Assembly (NCBI RefSeq): GCF_000959725.1
Contig: NZ_CP009323.1
Coordinates: 806,001 to 870,000, forward strand
Direction of reading: 5' to 3'
DNA length: 64,000 bases
Source: Burkholderia gladioli
GTDB lineage: Bacteria; Pseudomonadota; Gammaproteobacteria; Burkholderiales; Burkholderiaceae
The notes under the pieces were generated by a model. It did no database searches. It saw nothing but the letters and a program-made list of their open reading frames with translations, and had not been told where the DNA came from. Shown piece by piece: positions 45,943 to 53,952 of this stretch; position 1 is the stretch's first letter; each line of letters starts with the position of its first letter. The translations under genes and the position numbers were made by a program.

Positions 45943-47271
45943 TTACTTCTTGTAGCCGGCCTGGCGAACCGCGCGGTCGGCGGCGGCCTGGCCGGCGGCC
46001 AGTGCCTGGTCGACCGTCATCTGGCCGGCCACCGCGCCGGCGATCGACTGGCCGACCACCGTGCCGAACGACTGGAACTCAGGAATCCCGACGTACTGGA
46101 CGCCCGTGTACGGCACCTTCTTCAGCGAGGGATCGTTGACGTCGGCGGTCTCGATGGCCTTCAGCACGAAGTCCGAGAACGGCGCGGCGGCCTTGTACTC
46201 GGCACGCGCGTAGGTCGACTGGCGCGTGCCCGGCGGCACCGAGGCCCAGCCCTCGTCCTTGCCGACCATCTCGACGTACTGCTTGGAGGTCGCCCAGGTG
46301 ATGAACTTCTTGGCCGCGTCCTGCTGCTTGGAGGTCTTCGGGATCGCCAGCGCCCAGGCCCACAGCCAGTGCGAGCCCTTCGGCGTGACCGCCACCGGCG
46401 CGGCCGCGAAGCCGATCTTGTCGGCCACCTGCGACTGCTGCTTGTTGTAGAGCATGCCGGCGGCCACCGTCGCGTCGATCCACATCGCGCACTTGCCCGA
46501 GGCGGTCAGCGTCAGGTTCTCGTTGAAGCCGTTCGAGCTCGCTCCCGGGGGGCCGTCCTTCTTCAGCAGGTCCACGTAGAACGTGATCGCCTTCTTCCAT
46601 TCCGGCGAGGTGAGCTGCGCGTTCCAGTTCTCGTCGAACCAGCGCCCGCCGAAGGTGTTCACCACGGTCGACACGTAGGCCATGTTCTCGCCCCAGCCGG
46701 CCTTGCCGCGCAGGCAGATGCCGTAGGTGCCGTTGGCCTTGTCGGTCAGCTTGTCGGCGAACTGCGCGATCTGGTCGTAGGTCGGCTGGTCCGGCATCTT
46801 GAGACCCTTGGCCGCGAACAGGTCCTTGCGGTAGTAGGTCATCGAGCTCTCGACGTAGAACGGCAGCGCATAGAGCTGGCCGTTGTAGGACAGCGAGTCG
46901 CGCGCGGTCTTCACCACGTCATTGAGGTCGTAGTCGGCGGGCAGGCCCGTCATCGGCGAGAGCCAGCCGCGCTTGCCCCATTGCGGCGCCTCGTAGGTGC
47001 CGATCGCCATCACGTCGAACTGGCCGCTGCCGGTGGTGATGTCGGTGGTGGCGCGCTGGCGCAGCACGTTCTCCTCGAGGATCACCCAGTTCAGCTTGAT
47101 GTCCGGGTTCGCCTTCTCGAAGGCCGGCGAGAGCTTCTTCAGCTCGATCATGTCGGGGTTGTTGAGCGTCGCGATGGTCAGCGTCGCCGCCTGGGCGGCG
47201 AGCGCCGACGACGCGAACGCGGCACCCACGAGAAGTCGCGCGGCGGCGGCGATGAGCGTCTGTCCTTGCAT
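45943..47271 (-). CDS. Polyol ABC transporter substrate-binding protein
   Basis: 442-aa periplasmic binding protein of the sugar SBP class 1 family. A signal peptide (ARLLVGAAFASSALAAQA, cleavage near residue 29) is followed by ATLTIATLNNPDMIELKKL, then GSGQFDVMAIGTYEAPQW and a C-terminal ADRAVRQAGYKK. Related proteins (SmoE-type) bind sorbitol or mannitol. It is the first transporter gene of the leftward operon, 73 bp after the GatZ-like gene. The larger gap after it (142 bp) and an SBP-first order allow extra mRNA stability control, not seen directly. Confidence 0.92.
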   Translation of the reverse strand: MQGQTLIAAAARLLVGAAFASSALAAQAATLTIATLNNPDMIELKKLSPAFEKANPDIKLNWVILEENVLRQRATTDITTGSGQFDVMAIGTYEAPQWGKRGWLSPMTGLPADYDLNDVVKTARDSLSYNGQLYALPFYVESSMTYYRKDLFAAKGLKMPDQPTYDQIAQFADKLTDKANGTYGICLRGKAGWGENMAYVSTVVNTFGGRWFDENWNAQLTSPEWKKAITFYVDLLKKDGPPGASSNGFNENLTLTASGKCAMWIDATVAAGMLYNKQQSQVADKIGFAAAPVAVTPKGSHWLWAWALAIPKTSKQQDAAKKFITWATSKQYVEMVGKDEGWASVPPGTRQSTYARAEYKAAAPFSDFVLKAIETADVNDPSLKKVPYTGVQYVGIPEFQSFGTVVGQSIAGAVAGQMTVDQALAAGQAAADRAVRQAGYKK

Positions 47272-47344
47272 GGCATGTCTCCTGTTTTATCGCTGTTCGT
47301 GTTTCGTTGTGACGGTCTTTCCACGTCGGGCGGGCTCGTCGGCC

Positions 47345-48715
47345 TCACCCGTCCTGCTGCATCCCGCACGCTCGCGCGTAGCGGGCAATCGTGTGGCGGA
47401 TCCGGAACCGGACCCAGGCGGCCGGATCGTCGCCGAGCGCACGCGAGCGGCGCGCGTCGTAGACGTCGGGCAGCCATTGCGCCACCAGGGTCTCGGGCGG
47501 CAGTTGCCGCCGCAGGTTCGCGAACAGCCGCTCGACCGCGGCCGCCACCGCCGGCTGCAGCCAGTAGTAGCGGATCCGGTCGCTGTAGCTGAACTGGCGC
47601 GCCAGGCGCAGCGCGCCCTCGTCGCCGCGGTAGTAGGGCGCCCAGTGCTCGGGACGCGCGCGCATCGCCTCGTCGATCACCTCGCGCAGCCGCGAGCGTC
47701 GATTCTCGTCGACCAGCGCTTCCTCGATGTAGCTCAGCGCGAAGAGCGCCTCGCGCAATGCGAAGGTGAGCCCGGGGCCCACCTTCAGGATCGCGAAGTG
47801 GTCGCGCACCAGGGCGGCGAGCGAGGCTTCGGTCTGGTAGTCGGTCGAATGCGCCTCGAACACGAAGCGCGGCACCGCGAGGATGCTGGCGGCCAGCTCG
47901 GCGGCCTTGGCCGGCGCGTAGTCGAGCACCTGGCGATCGTCGAAATCGACGCCGGGCTGGGCCACCACCGCCACCGTGCGCGCCCAGGCCGCTTCCAGGC
48001 CGTAGCGCGCGAAGGCTTCGCGATGCGCTTCCAGCGTGGCCTCGATCGCCTCGGCGCGGGTCACGCGGATATGGGACAGCGGGCCGGCGTCGGCCGCATC
48101 GGCCTCGGCGACGCCGGCGGCCTCGCTCGCGGTCTCGCCGCCCGGCACCGGCACCTCGGTGCCGACCACGTAGACCGGCGCGCTGCCGGCCGCCTCGGCC
48201 GCGGCCTCGGCGGCGGCGCAGAGCTGGGCCGCGCGTTCGGCCACCAGCGTGTCGGACAGCGGCGCGCTGTCGTCGGCGCAGGCCATGCTGGCGTCGAGAT
48301 GGATCTTGGTGAAGCCGGCCGCGACGTAGGCGGCCACCATGGTCGCCGCCTCCTGCATCGCTTCCTTGGCGCGCAGGTGGCGCCACGGGTTCGGGCCGAG
48401 GTGGTCGCCGCCGAGCACCAGCGCCTCGAGCGGAAAGCCCGTGCGGGCGGCCAGCGCCTCCACCTCGCGGCGGAAATCCACCGGCGTCATGCCGGTATAG
48501 CCGCCCTGATGATTGACCTGGTTGCAGGTGGCCTCGATCAGCAGCGGCGAGCCGTCGTCGCGGGCGGCCTCGAAGGCGGCCTCCAGCACCAGGGCATGCG
48601 CGCTGCAGACCGAATAGATGCCGCGCTGCGCGCCCTTGCGGTTGGCGGCGAAGATCGCGCCGAGCGTGTCCGGCGCGACGGCGGCTTGCGGGGCGGCGGG
48701 GCTCAGGCTGGACAT
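47345..48715 (-). CDS. GatZ/KbaZ-like protein (possible tagatose-6-phosphate epimerase)
   Basis: 456-aa protein of the GatZ/KbaZ family, usually annotated as the non-catalytic subunit of tagatose-1,6-bisphosphate aldolase. It shows KGAQRGIYSVCSAHALVLEAA, ATCNQVNHQGGYTGMTP, LGGDHLGPNPW, KIHLDASMACADD, FVFEAHSTDYQ and LKVGPGLTFALREALFAL, the full family core with conserved acidic/His positions. No GatY aldolase is in this operon; the upstream overlapping gene is a PfkB kinase. Family members in that setting (Agrobacterium) have been reported as D-tagatose-6-phosphate 4-epimerases, which would give fructose-6-phosphate. I favour that role, by inference. Confidence 0.85.
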   Translation of the reverse strand: MSSLSPAAPQAAVAPDTLGAIFAANRKGAQRGIYSVCSAHALVLEAAFEAARDDGSPLLIEATCNQVNHQGGYTGMTPVDFRREVEALAARTGFPLEALVLGGDHLGPNPWRHLRAKEAMQEAATMVAAYVAAGFTKIHLDASMACADDSAPLSDTLVAERAAQLCAAAEAAAEAAGSAPVYVVGTEVPVPGGETASEAAGVAEADAADAGPLSHIRVTRAEAIEATLEAHREAFARYGLEAAWARTVAVVAQPGVDFDDRQVLDYAPAKAAELAASILAVPRFVFEAHSTDYQTEASLAALVRDHFAILKVGPGLTFALREALFALSYIEEALVDENRRSRLREVIDEAMRARPEHWAPYYRGDEGALRLARQFSYSDRIRYYWLQPAVAAAVERLFANLRRQLPPETLVAQWLPDVYDARRSRALGDDPAAWVRFRIRHTIARYARACGMQQDG

Positions 48716-49659
48716 GCGATACCTCGCTCGGTGAGGAAGGCGACGATCTCGTCGGGCGAGCTGTTGCCCTCCATCGGGCCCACCCGCGCCACCGCCAGCG
48801 CGCCGGCCGCGTTGGCGCGCGACAGCGCCGCCTCGATCGGCCAGCCCTGGATCAGGCTCGCCACCAGGGTGCCGCCGAAGCAGTCGCCGGCGCCGGTCGG
48901 ATCGATCTCGGTGGTCTCGTAGCCGCCCACGTCGATCTGGCCCTGGCGGTCGAAGGCGCTGCTGCCGGCCGCGCCGCGCTTGAGCACCACCCGCTCGAGC
49001 AGCGGCCGGGTGGCCAGCAGGCCCGCGATCGCGCGCTCGGCCGGCTGCGGGCCGCAGAAGAACGGCAGGTCGGCCTCGCTGGGCAGGAACAGGTGGCAGG
49101 CGTCGAGCAGCTCCTCGAGCGCGGCGCGCATCGGCTTGAAGGCCAGCATCTCGGCGCGCACGTTCGGGTCGAAGGAGATCCTCGCGCCCACCCGGGCCGC
49201 CTCGATCACGCCGCGCTTGACGGCCGCGATGGCGTTCTCGCTGGTCAGCGAGGAACCCATCACGTGGTAATAGCGGCAGCCCTCGAACATGGCGGCCGTC
49301 ACGTCGGCGGCCTCCAGCAGGGCCGAGGCGCTGCCGTCGATGCTGTAGACGAACTGGCGGCTGCCGTCGTCGCGGTAGGCCACGAAGGCCAGGCCGGTGG
49401 GACGCGCGACGCGGCGGATCGCGTCGGTCCGCACGCCGTGCGAGGCCAGCCGCGCCACGATCGCGTCGCCGAAGGCGTCGCGGCCCACGCAGCCCGCGTA
49501 GGCCACCGAGGCGCCCAGGCGCGCGGCCTGGTCGGCGAAGATGGCCGGCGCGCCGCTCGGGAACGGGCCGGTGAACTCGCCCGGCTCGGCGAAACCCTGG
49601 CCGCGCCGGGCGGCGACGAATTCGGCCAGCAGTTCGCCGGCGACGACGATCTCGGCCAT
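48703..49659 (-). CDS. PfkB-family sugar kinase (tagatose- or fructokinase-like)
   Basis: 318-aa ribokinase/PfkB kinase: GEFTGPFPSGAPAIFADQAARLG (N-terminal Gly-rich sugar-binding region), RISFDPNVRAEML, VVLKRGAAGSSAF and the C-terminal signature DPTGAGDCFGGTLVASL with the catalytic Asp. The 3' end overlaps the GatZ-like gene by 13 bp. Given the neighbours, the substrate should be the ketose produced by the dehydrogenase: tagatose or fructose. Which one cannot be read from the sequence. Confidence 0.88.
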   Translation of the reverse strand: MAEIVVAGELLAEFVAARRGQGFAEPGEFTGPFPSGAPAIFADQAARLGASVAYAGCVGRDAFGDAIVARLASHGVRTDAIRRVARPTGLAFVAYRDDGSRQFVYSIDGSASALLEAADVTAAMFEGCRYYHVMGSSLTSENAIAAVKRGVIEAARVGARISFDPNVRAEMLAFKPMRAALEELLDACHLFLPSEADLPFFCGPQPAERAIAGLLATRPLLERVVLKRGAAGSSAFDRQGQIDVGGYETTEIDPTGAGDCFGGTLVASLIQGWPIEAALSRANAAGALAVARVGPMEGNSSPDEIVAFLTERGIACPA

Positions 49660-49663
49660 GGCT

Positions 49664-50440
49664 TCAGCTCATCCAGTTGCCGCCGTCGACATTGAGCGTC
49701 TGGGCGGTGATGTAGTCGGCATCGGCCGAGGCGAGGAACAGCGCGGCGCCGGTCAGGTCGGCCGGCAGGCCCATGCGGCCGAGCGGTACGGCCTCGCCCA
49801 CCAGGCGCTTCTTCTCGCCGAGCGGCCGGTTCTCGTAGCGCGCGAACAGCGCGTCGACCTGCTCCCACATCGGCGTGTCGACCACGCCCGGCGCGATGCC
49901 GTTGACGTTGATCTTGTGCGGCGCCAGCGCCAGCGCGGCCGATTGCGTGTAGCTCAGCACCGCGGCCTTGGTCGCGCAGTAGTGCGAGACCAGGGCCTCG
50001 CCGCGCCGGCCGGCCTGCGAGGACATGTTGACGATCTTGCCGCCGCGGCCCTGCTCGACCATGCGCTGGGCAACCGCCTGCATCAGGAAGAACAGGCCCT
50101 TCACGTTGACCGAGAACAGGCGGTCGAACACGTCCCAGGACTCGTCGAGCAGCGGGCGCATGTCGAACAGCGCCGCATTGTTGAACAGGATGTCGACGCC
50201 GCCGAAGTGCTCGACGGCGGTCGCGACGATGCGCTCGATGTCCTCGCGCCGCGTCACGTCGGCGGTGATCGAGATGGCGCGATCGGGATGCGCCTCGATC
50301 AGCGCGGCCAGCGAGCCGCCGGCCGGCTTCAGGTCGACCAGCACGCAGCGCGCGCCCTCGTCCAGGTAACGCTGCGCAACCGCTTCGCCGATGCCGCTGG
50401 CGGCGCCCGTCAAAATCGCGACCTTGTCCTGCAATCTCAC
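49664..50440 (-). CDS. Sorbitol/L-iditol 2-dehydrogenase-like SDR (SmoS type)
   Basis: 258-aa short-chain dehydrogenase. Motifs: VAILTGAASGIGEAVAQ (coenzyme), VLVDLKPAG (Asp, NAD preference), LFNNAALFDM (NNAG), IVNMSSQAGRRGEALVSHYCATK (catalytic Ser-Tyr-Lys), NGIAPGVVDTPMWEQVDALF and C-terminal TLNVDGGNWMS, which match sorbitol dehydrogenases of the SmoS group. I choose the GTG at 50440 because GGAGACACCA precedes it and it gives the family length; the ATG at 50479 adds 13 polar residues and lacks a ribosome binding site. First gene of the leftward operon; its product is a ketose for the adjacent kinase. Confidence 0.88.
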   Translation of the reverse strand: MRLQDKVAILTGAASGIGEAVAQRYLDEGARCVLVDLKPAGGSLAALIEAHPDRAISITADVTRREDIERIVATAVEHFGGVDILFNNAALFDMRPLLDESWDVFDRLFSVNVKGLFFLMQAVAQRMVEQGRGGKIVNMSSQAGRRGEALVSHYCATKAAVLSYTQSAALALAPHKINVNGIAPGVVDTPMWEQVDALFARYENRPLGEKKRLVGEAVPLGRMGLPADLTGAALFLASADADYITAQTLNVDGGNWMS

Positions 50441-50503
50441 TGGTGTCTCCGATTCGTTGTTCGTGGTGTCATCCGGCATTCAGTGAGCTAACGCTCATCG
50501 AAT

Positions 50504-50557
50504 GATCATTTGCTCAGATTGCGATCGAATAATCGGATACCAAACGGGTGCTGTCAA
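50504..50557 (-). promoter_or_regulatory. Promoter-operator of the leftward polyol operon (site 2)
   Basis: Read on the minus strand: TTGACA (50557-50552), 17 bp, GATTAT (50534-50529) as the -10. From 50534 to 50504 runs an inverted repeat: GATTATTCGATC (upstream half), 7 bp, GAGCAAATGATC (downstream half). Against site 1 (37835-37865), 25 of 31 bases are identical and the -35-to-repeat distance is the same. It ends 63 bp before the GTG start of the SDR gene. Confidence 0.75.
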
Positions 50558-50633
50558 GGCGAAAGCGCCGGTTTCGATGATGCGCTGCCGCATGGCGCGC
50601 AGCCGCGCGCGGCGGCAGGCCATGCACAGGGCG

Positions 50634-50655
50634 GCGATACGTTATATCATTCGTC
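50634..50655. promoter_or_regulatory. Candidate Zur box / promoter before the Zur-like gene
   Basis: GATACGTTATATCATTCG, an AT-rich island 30-50 bp before the start of the Zur-like gene. It resembles one half of known Zur palindromes (GTTATA...), but the second half is poor. Weak evidence. Confidence 0.25.
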
Positions 50656-50682
50656 TTTCCCTGCCTTCGGAAGGTGCCCGTC

Positions 50683-51153
50683 ATGGCCTCGACCTCGCCC
50701 CTGGATGCCCGCCTCGCCCGTGCCGACGCGTTCGCCGCCGAGCATGGCCTCACCTGGACGCCGCTGCGGCGGCAGGTCTATGAAAAGGTGCTGGCCGCGC
50801 AGCGGCCGATCGGCGCCTACGACCTGATCGGCGAACTGGCGCCCGAACGCGGCCGCATGCCGCCCACCACGGTCTATCGCGCGCTCGACTTCCTGGTCGA
50901 GCACGGCTTCATCCATCGCATCGAATCGCGCAATGCCTTCCTGGCCTGCTGCGAGATCGGGCCGCCCCACCAGGGCCAGTTCCTGATCTGCGAATCCTGC
51001 GGCGACACGGTCGAGATTCCCGGCGCCGAGCTGGCGCGCCAGCTCTCGTCCTGCGAATCGGCGCACGGTTTCGAGATGCACCGCCAGGTAGTCGAGCTGA
51101 CCGGCCTGTGCGGCGAATGCAAGACCCATCCCAAGGGCGCGCCGCACGCGTGA
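50683..51153 (+). CDS. zur: Fur-family regulator, probable Zur
   Basis: 156-aa FUR-family regulator. N-terminal winged helix (LTWTPLRRQVYEKVLAAQRPIGAYDLIGEL, TTVYRALDFLVEHGFIHRIE), then LICESCGDTVEI and LTGLCGECK, the CxxC pairs that bind the structural zinc, and GPPHQGQFLICESC. It lies directly before znuA-znuC-znuB, which supports a zinc regulator rather than an iron one. The ATG at 50683 follows GGAAGGTGCCCGTC; a GTG 9 bp upstream is in frame but less well spaced. Confidence 0.8.
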   Translation: MASTSPLDARLARADAFAAEHGLTWTPLRRQVYEKVLAAQRPIGAYDLIGELAPERGRMPPTTVYRALDFLVEHGFIHRIESRNAFLACCEIGPPHQGQFLICESCGDTVEIPGAELARQLSSCESAHGFEMHRQVVELTGLCGECKTHPKGAPHA

Positions 51154-51211
51154 CGCACCCGCCGCGCGCCCATTCCGGGCGCGCGACTGCCACCCCCGTC
51201 GAGGAACAAGC

Positions 51212-52144
51212 ATGACTTACGCCGCCACGTCGCGCGCGCCGCTGCGCGCCCGCTCCCGCCTGATCCGCTGGTTCGCCGCCGGCTGCGCCGCCCTGTCGGT
51301 GGCGGGCCTCGCCGGTTTCGCCGGCCCCGCCGCCGCGCAGACCGCCAAGCTGCAGGTGGTGGCCGCCGAGAACTTCTACGGCGACGTGATCAAGCAGATC
51401 GGCGGCGCCAACGTGTCGGTGACCAGCATCCTCAGCAACCCGGACCAGGATCCGCACCTGTTCGAGGCCAGCCCGAAGACGGCGCGCGCGCTGCAGCACG
51501 CGAACCTGGTGGTCTACAACGGCGCCGACTACGATCCCTGGATGGGCAAGCTGCTGGCCGCCTCGAAGAACGCCACGCGCAAGACCATCGTTGTGGCCGA
51601 CCTGGTCGGCAAGAAGCCCGGCGACAACCCGCATCTCTGGTACGATCCGGCCACCATGCCGGCCGCGGCGCTGGCGATCAGCGCGGCGCTGGGCGCCGCC
51701 GACCCGTCGCACAAGGCCGACTACGACGCGAACCTGGCCGGCTTCCTGGCCTCGCTCAAGCCGATCGACGCCAAGGTCGCCGCGCTGCGCGCGCAGTACA
51801 AGGGCGTGCCGGTGACGGCCACCGAGCCGGTGTTCGGCTACATGTCGGACGCGATCGGCCTGGAAATGCGCAACCTGCGCTTCCAGCTGGCGACCATGAA
51901 CGACACGGAGGCGAGCGCGACGGATATCGCCGCCTTCGAGAACGACCTGCGCAAGCGCCAGGTGAAGGTGCTGATCTACAACAGCCAGGCCGAGGAGCCG
52001 ATGACCAAGCGCATGCTGAAGATCGCGAAGGACGCCTCGGTGCCGACCGTCAGCGTCACCGAGACGCAACCGGCCGGCAAGACCTTCCAGCAGTGGATGC
52101 TCGCGCAGCTCGATGCGCTGGGCGCCGCGCTGGGCCGACATTGA
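51212..52144 (+). CDS. znuA: Zinc ABC transporter substrate-binding protein
   Basis: 310-aa periplasmic metal-binding lipocalin-like cluster A-I protein (ZnuA/TroA family). A signal peptide (about residues 1-43, ending GPAAAQ) is followed by LQVVAAENFYGDVIKQIGG, DPHLFEASPKTARAL (first metal His) and DNPHLWYDPATMPAAA (second His), TEPVFGYMSDAIGLEM and a C-terminal NSQAEEPMTKRMLKIA. A His-rich loop, often present in ZnuA, is absent; the histidines are instead on the ATPase (see znuC). It is 58 bp after the regulator gene and 4 bp before znuC. Confidence 0.9.
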   Translation: MTYAATSRAPLRARSRLIRWFAAGCAALSVAGLAGFAGPAAAQTAKLQVVAAENFYGDVIKQIGGANVSVTSILSNPDQDPHLFEASPKTARALQHANLVVYNGADYDPWMGKLLAASKNATRKTIVVADLVGKKPGDNPHLWYDPATMPAAALAISAALGAADPSHKADYDANLAGFLASLKPIDAKVAALRAQYKGVPVTATEPVFGYMSDAIGLEMRNLRFQLATMNDTEASATDIAAFENDLRKRQVKVLIYNSQAEEPMTKRMLKIAKDASVPTVSVTETQPAGKTFQQWMLAQLDALGAALGRH

Positions 52145-52148
52145 ACCC

Positions 52149-53057
52149 ATGACCTCTTCCTCTCCCGCGCTCGCGCTCGATCGCGTCACGCTCGAACTGG
52201 GCGGACGCACGATCCTGCGCGAGGTGAGCCTGGCCGTCGAGGCCGGCGAATTCGTCGGCGTGCTGGGGCCCAACGGCGCCGGCAAGACCACCCTGATGCG
52301 CGCGGTGCTGGGCCTGGTGCCCGCCGCCGCCGGCCGCATCGCGGTGGCCGGCGCGCCGGTGGCGCGCGGCAATCCCGCCATCGGCTACATGCCGCAGATC
52401 CGCAGCGCGCTGGCCGGGCGCCGCGTGCGCGGCCACGACTTCGTGGCGATGGCCGCCGACGGCCACCGCTGGGGCCTGCCGCATGCCAGCGCCGAGGTAC
52501 GCGCCGACGTGGCGCGCGTGCTCGATCTGGTGGGCGGCACCGCGCTCGCCCGACGGCCGCTGTTCGAGCTGTCGGGCGGCGAGCGCCAGCGCCTGCTGCT
52601 GGCGCAATGCCTGCTCGGCGCGCCGAAGCTGCTGTTGCTCGACGAGCCGCTGATCAGCCTCGATCCGCATCACCAGCGCGGCGTGGTCGAGCTGGTGCGG
52701 CGCGTGCAGCAGGAGCTCGGCATCACCGTGCTGTTCTCGGCGCATGAACTGAATCCGCTGCTCAACGCGCTCGATCGCGTGCTGTATCTCGGCAATGGCA
52801 CGGCCGCGCTCGGCACGGTCGACGAGGTGATCACGCGGCCGGTACTGTCGCGGCTCTACGGCTCGCCGATCGACGTGATGCGCGTGAACGGCCGCATCTT
52901 CGTGATGTCGGGCGACGTCGAGGTGGAAAAGCACGATCACGAACACGAGGAAGACGGCTCGCATTCGCACGGCGCGCATGGGCACGCACACGGCCACGGC
53001 CATGCGCATGGCGGCCACGCACAAGGCAACACGCACGGACACCGGCACGATGTTTGA
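52149..53057 (+). CDS. znuC: Zinc ABC transporter ATPase with His-rich C-terminal tail
   Basis: 302-aa ABC ATPase: Walker A GPNGAGKTTLMRAVLG, LSGGERQRLLLAQCLLGAPKLLLLDEPLISLD (signature and Walker B) and FSAHELNPLLN. From about residue 262 the tail carries 15 histidines in 41 residues (HDHEHEEDGSHSHGAHGHAHGH-type), a likely zinc-binding segment. ZnuC normally ends without such a tail (inference from memory of the family). The 3' end overlaps znuB by 8 bp; the ATG at 52149 is 4 bp after znuA, so all three are co-translated. Confidence 0.9.
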   Translation: MTSSSPALALDRVTLELGGRTILREVSLAVEAGEFVGVLGPNGAGKTTLMRAVLGLVPAAAGRIAVAGAPVARGNPAIGYMPQIRSALAGRRVRGHDFVAMAADGHRWGLPHASAEVRADVARVLDLVGGTALARRPLFELSGGERQRLLLAQCLLGAPKLLLLDEPLISLDPHHQRGVVELVRRVQQELGITVLFSAHELNPLLNALDRVLYLGNGTAALGTVDEVITRPVLSRLYGSPIDVMRVNGRIFVMSGDVEVEKHDHEHEEDGSHSHGAHGHAHGHGHAHGGHAQGNTHGHRHDV

Positions 53058-53844
53058 ATACGAATTCATGGTCAACGCGTTCATCGCGTCGGGCATCGTC
53101 GCGGTGCTGGCCGGTGTGGTGGGCTACTTCCTGGTGCTGCGCGGCCAGACCTTCGCCGGTCACGCGCTCTCGCACGTCGGCTTCACCGGCGCCACCGGCG
53201 CGGTGCTGCTCGGCCTCTCGCCGATCTGGGGCATGGTCGGCTTCACGCTGGCGGCCGGCATCGCGATGGGCGCGCTCGGCGAGAAGCTCGCGGGCCGCGA
53301 CGTGGCGATCGGCGTGATCCTCTCGCTCGCGCTCGGCGCCGGCCTGCTGTTCCTGCATTTCTATACCAGCTACGCCACCCAGGTCACCGCCCTGCTGTTC
53401 GGCAACGTGCTCGGCGTGAGCCATGCCACGCTGATGGTGCTGGCCGGCATCGGCGCGGTCAGCCTCATCGCGCTGGCCGCGATCATGCGTCCGCTGGTGT
53501 TCGCCTCGCTGCAGCCGGAGCTGGCCGAGGCCAAGGGCGTATCGCTGCGGCTGGTGTCGGTGCTGTTCCTGGCGATCTGCGCGCTGGCGGTGGCGGCCTG
53601 CACACAGATCGTCGGCGTGCTGCTGGTGTTCACGCTGCTGGTCGGCCCGGCCGCCGCCGCGCAGAACCTCAGCACGCGCCTGTCCAGCGGCGTCTGGCTG
53701 GCCGCGCTGTTCGCGCTGGCCGAGGCCTGGTTCGGCGTCACCCTCGCCTACTACACCGACTGGCCGACCAGCTTCTGGATCACCGCGCTGTCGGCGCTGG
53801 TCTATGCGGCGAGCCTGATGGGACGGTATCGCGCGACGGCCTGA
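53050..53844 (+). CDS. znuB: Zinc ABC transporter permease
   Basis: 264-aa integral membrane permease of the ZnuB/TroC family with eight or more hydrophobic helices: FMVNAFIASGIVAVLAGVVGYFLVLRGQTFAGHALSHVGFTGATGA (typical first two helices and the GHALSHVGFTGATGA motif), GLSPIWGMVGFTLAAG, and LLVGPAAAAQNLSTRLS (the conserved late motif). It closes the zur-znuACB unit and overlaps znuC by 8 bp. A strong bidirectional terminator follows. Confidence 0.93.
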   Translation: MFEYEFMVNAFIASGIVAVLAGVVGYFLVLRGQTFAGHALSHVGFTGATGAVLLGLSPIWGMVGFTLAAGIAMGALGEKLAGRDVAIGVILSLALGAGLLFLHFYTSYATQVTALLFGNVLGVSHATLMVLAGIGAVSLIALAAIMRPLVFASLQPELAEAKGVSLRLVSVLFLAICALAVAACTQIVGVLLVFTLLVGPAAAAQNLSTRLSSGVWLAALFALAEAWFGVTLAYYTDWPTSFWITALSALVYAASLMGRYRATA

Positions 53845-53868
53845 AGCGGCACACGCGCCGCGCACTCG

Positions 53869-53909
53869 AAAAAAGCCCGCGACACGAGCGCTCGTGTCGC
53901 GGGCTTTTT
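53869..53909. terminator. Bidirectional terminator between znuB and fghA
   Basis: AAAAAGCCCGCGACACGAGC directly followed by its reverse complement: a long perfect palindrome with flanking A and T runs, usable on both strands between the convergent znu operon and fghA. Confidence 0.9.
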
Positions 53910-53952
53910 GTTGCCGGCGGTGTCGCCGAAGGTGCTGCGGAATGCGCGCCGC

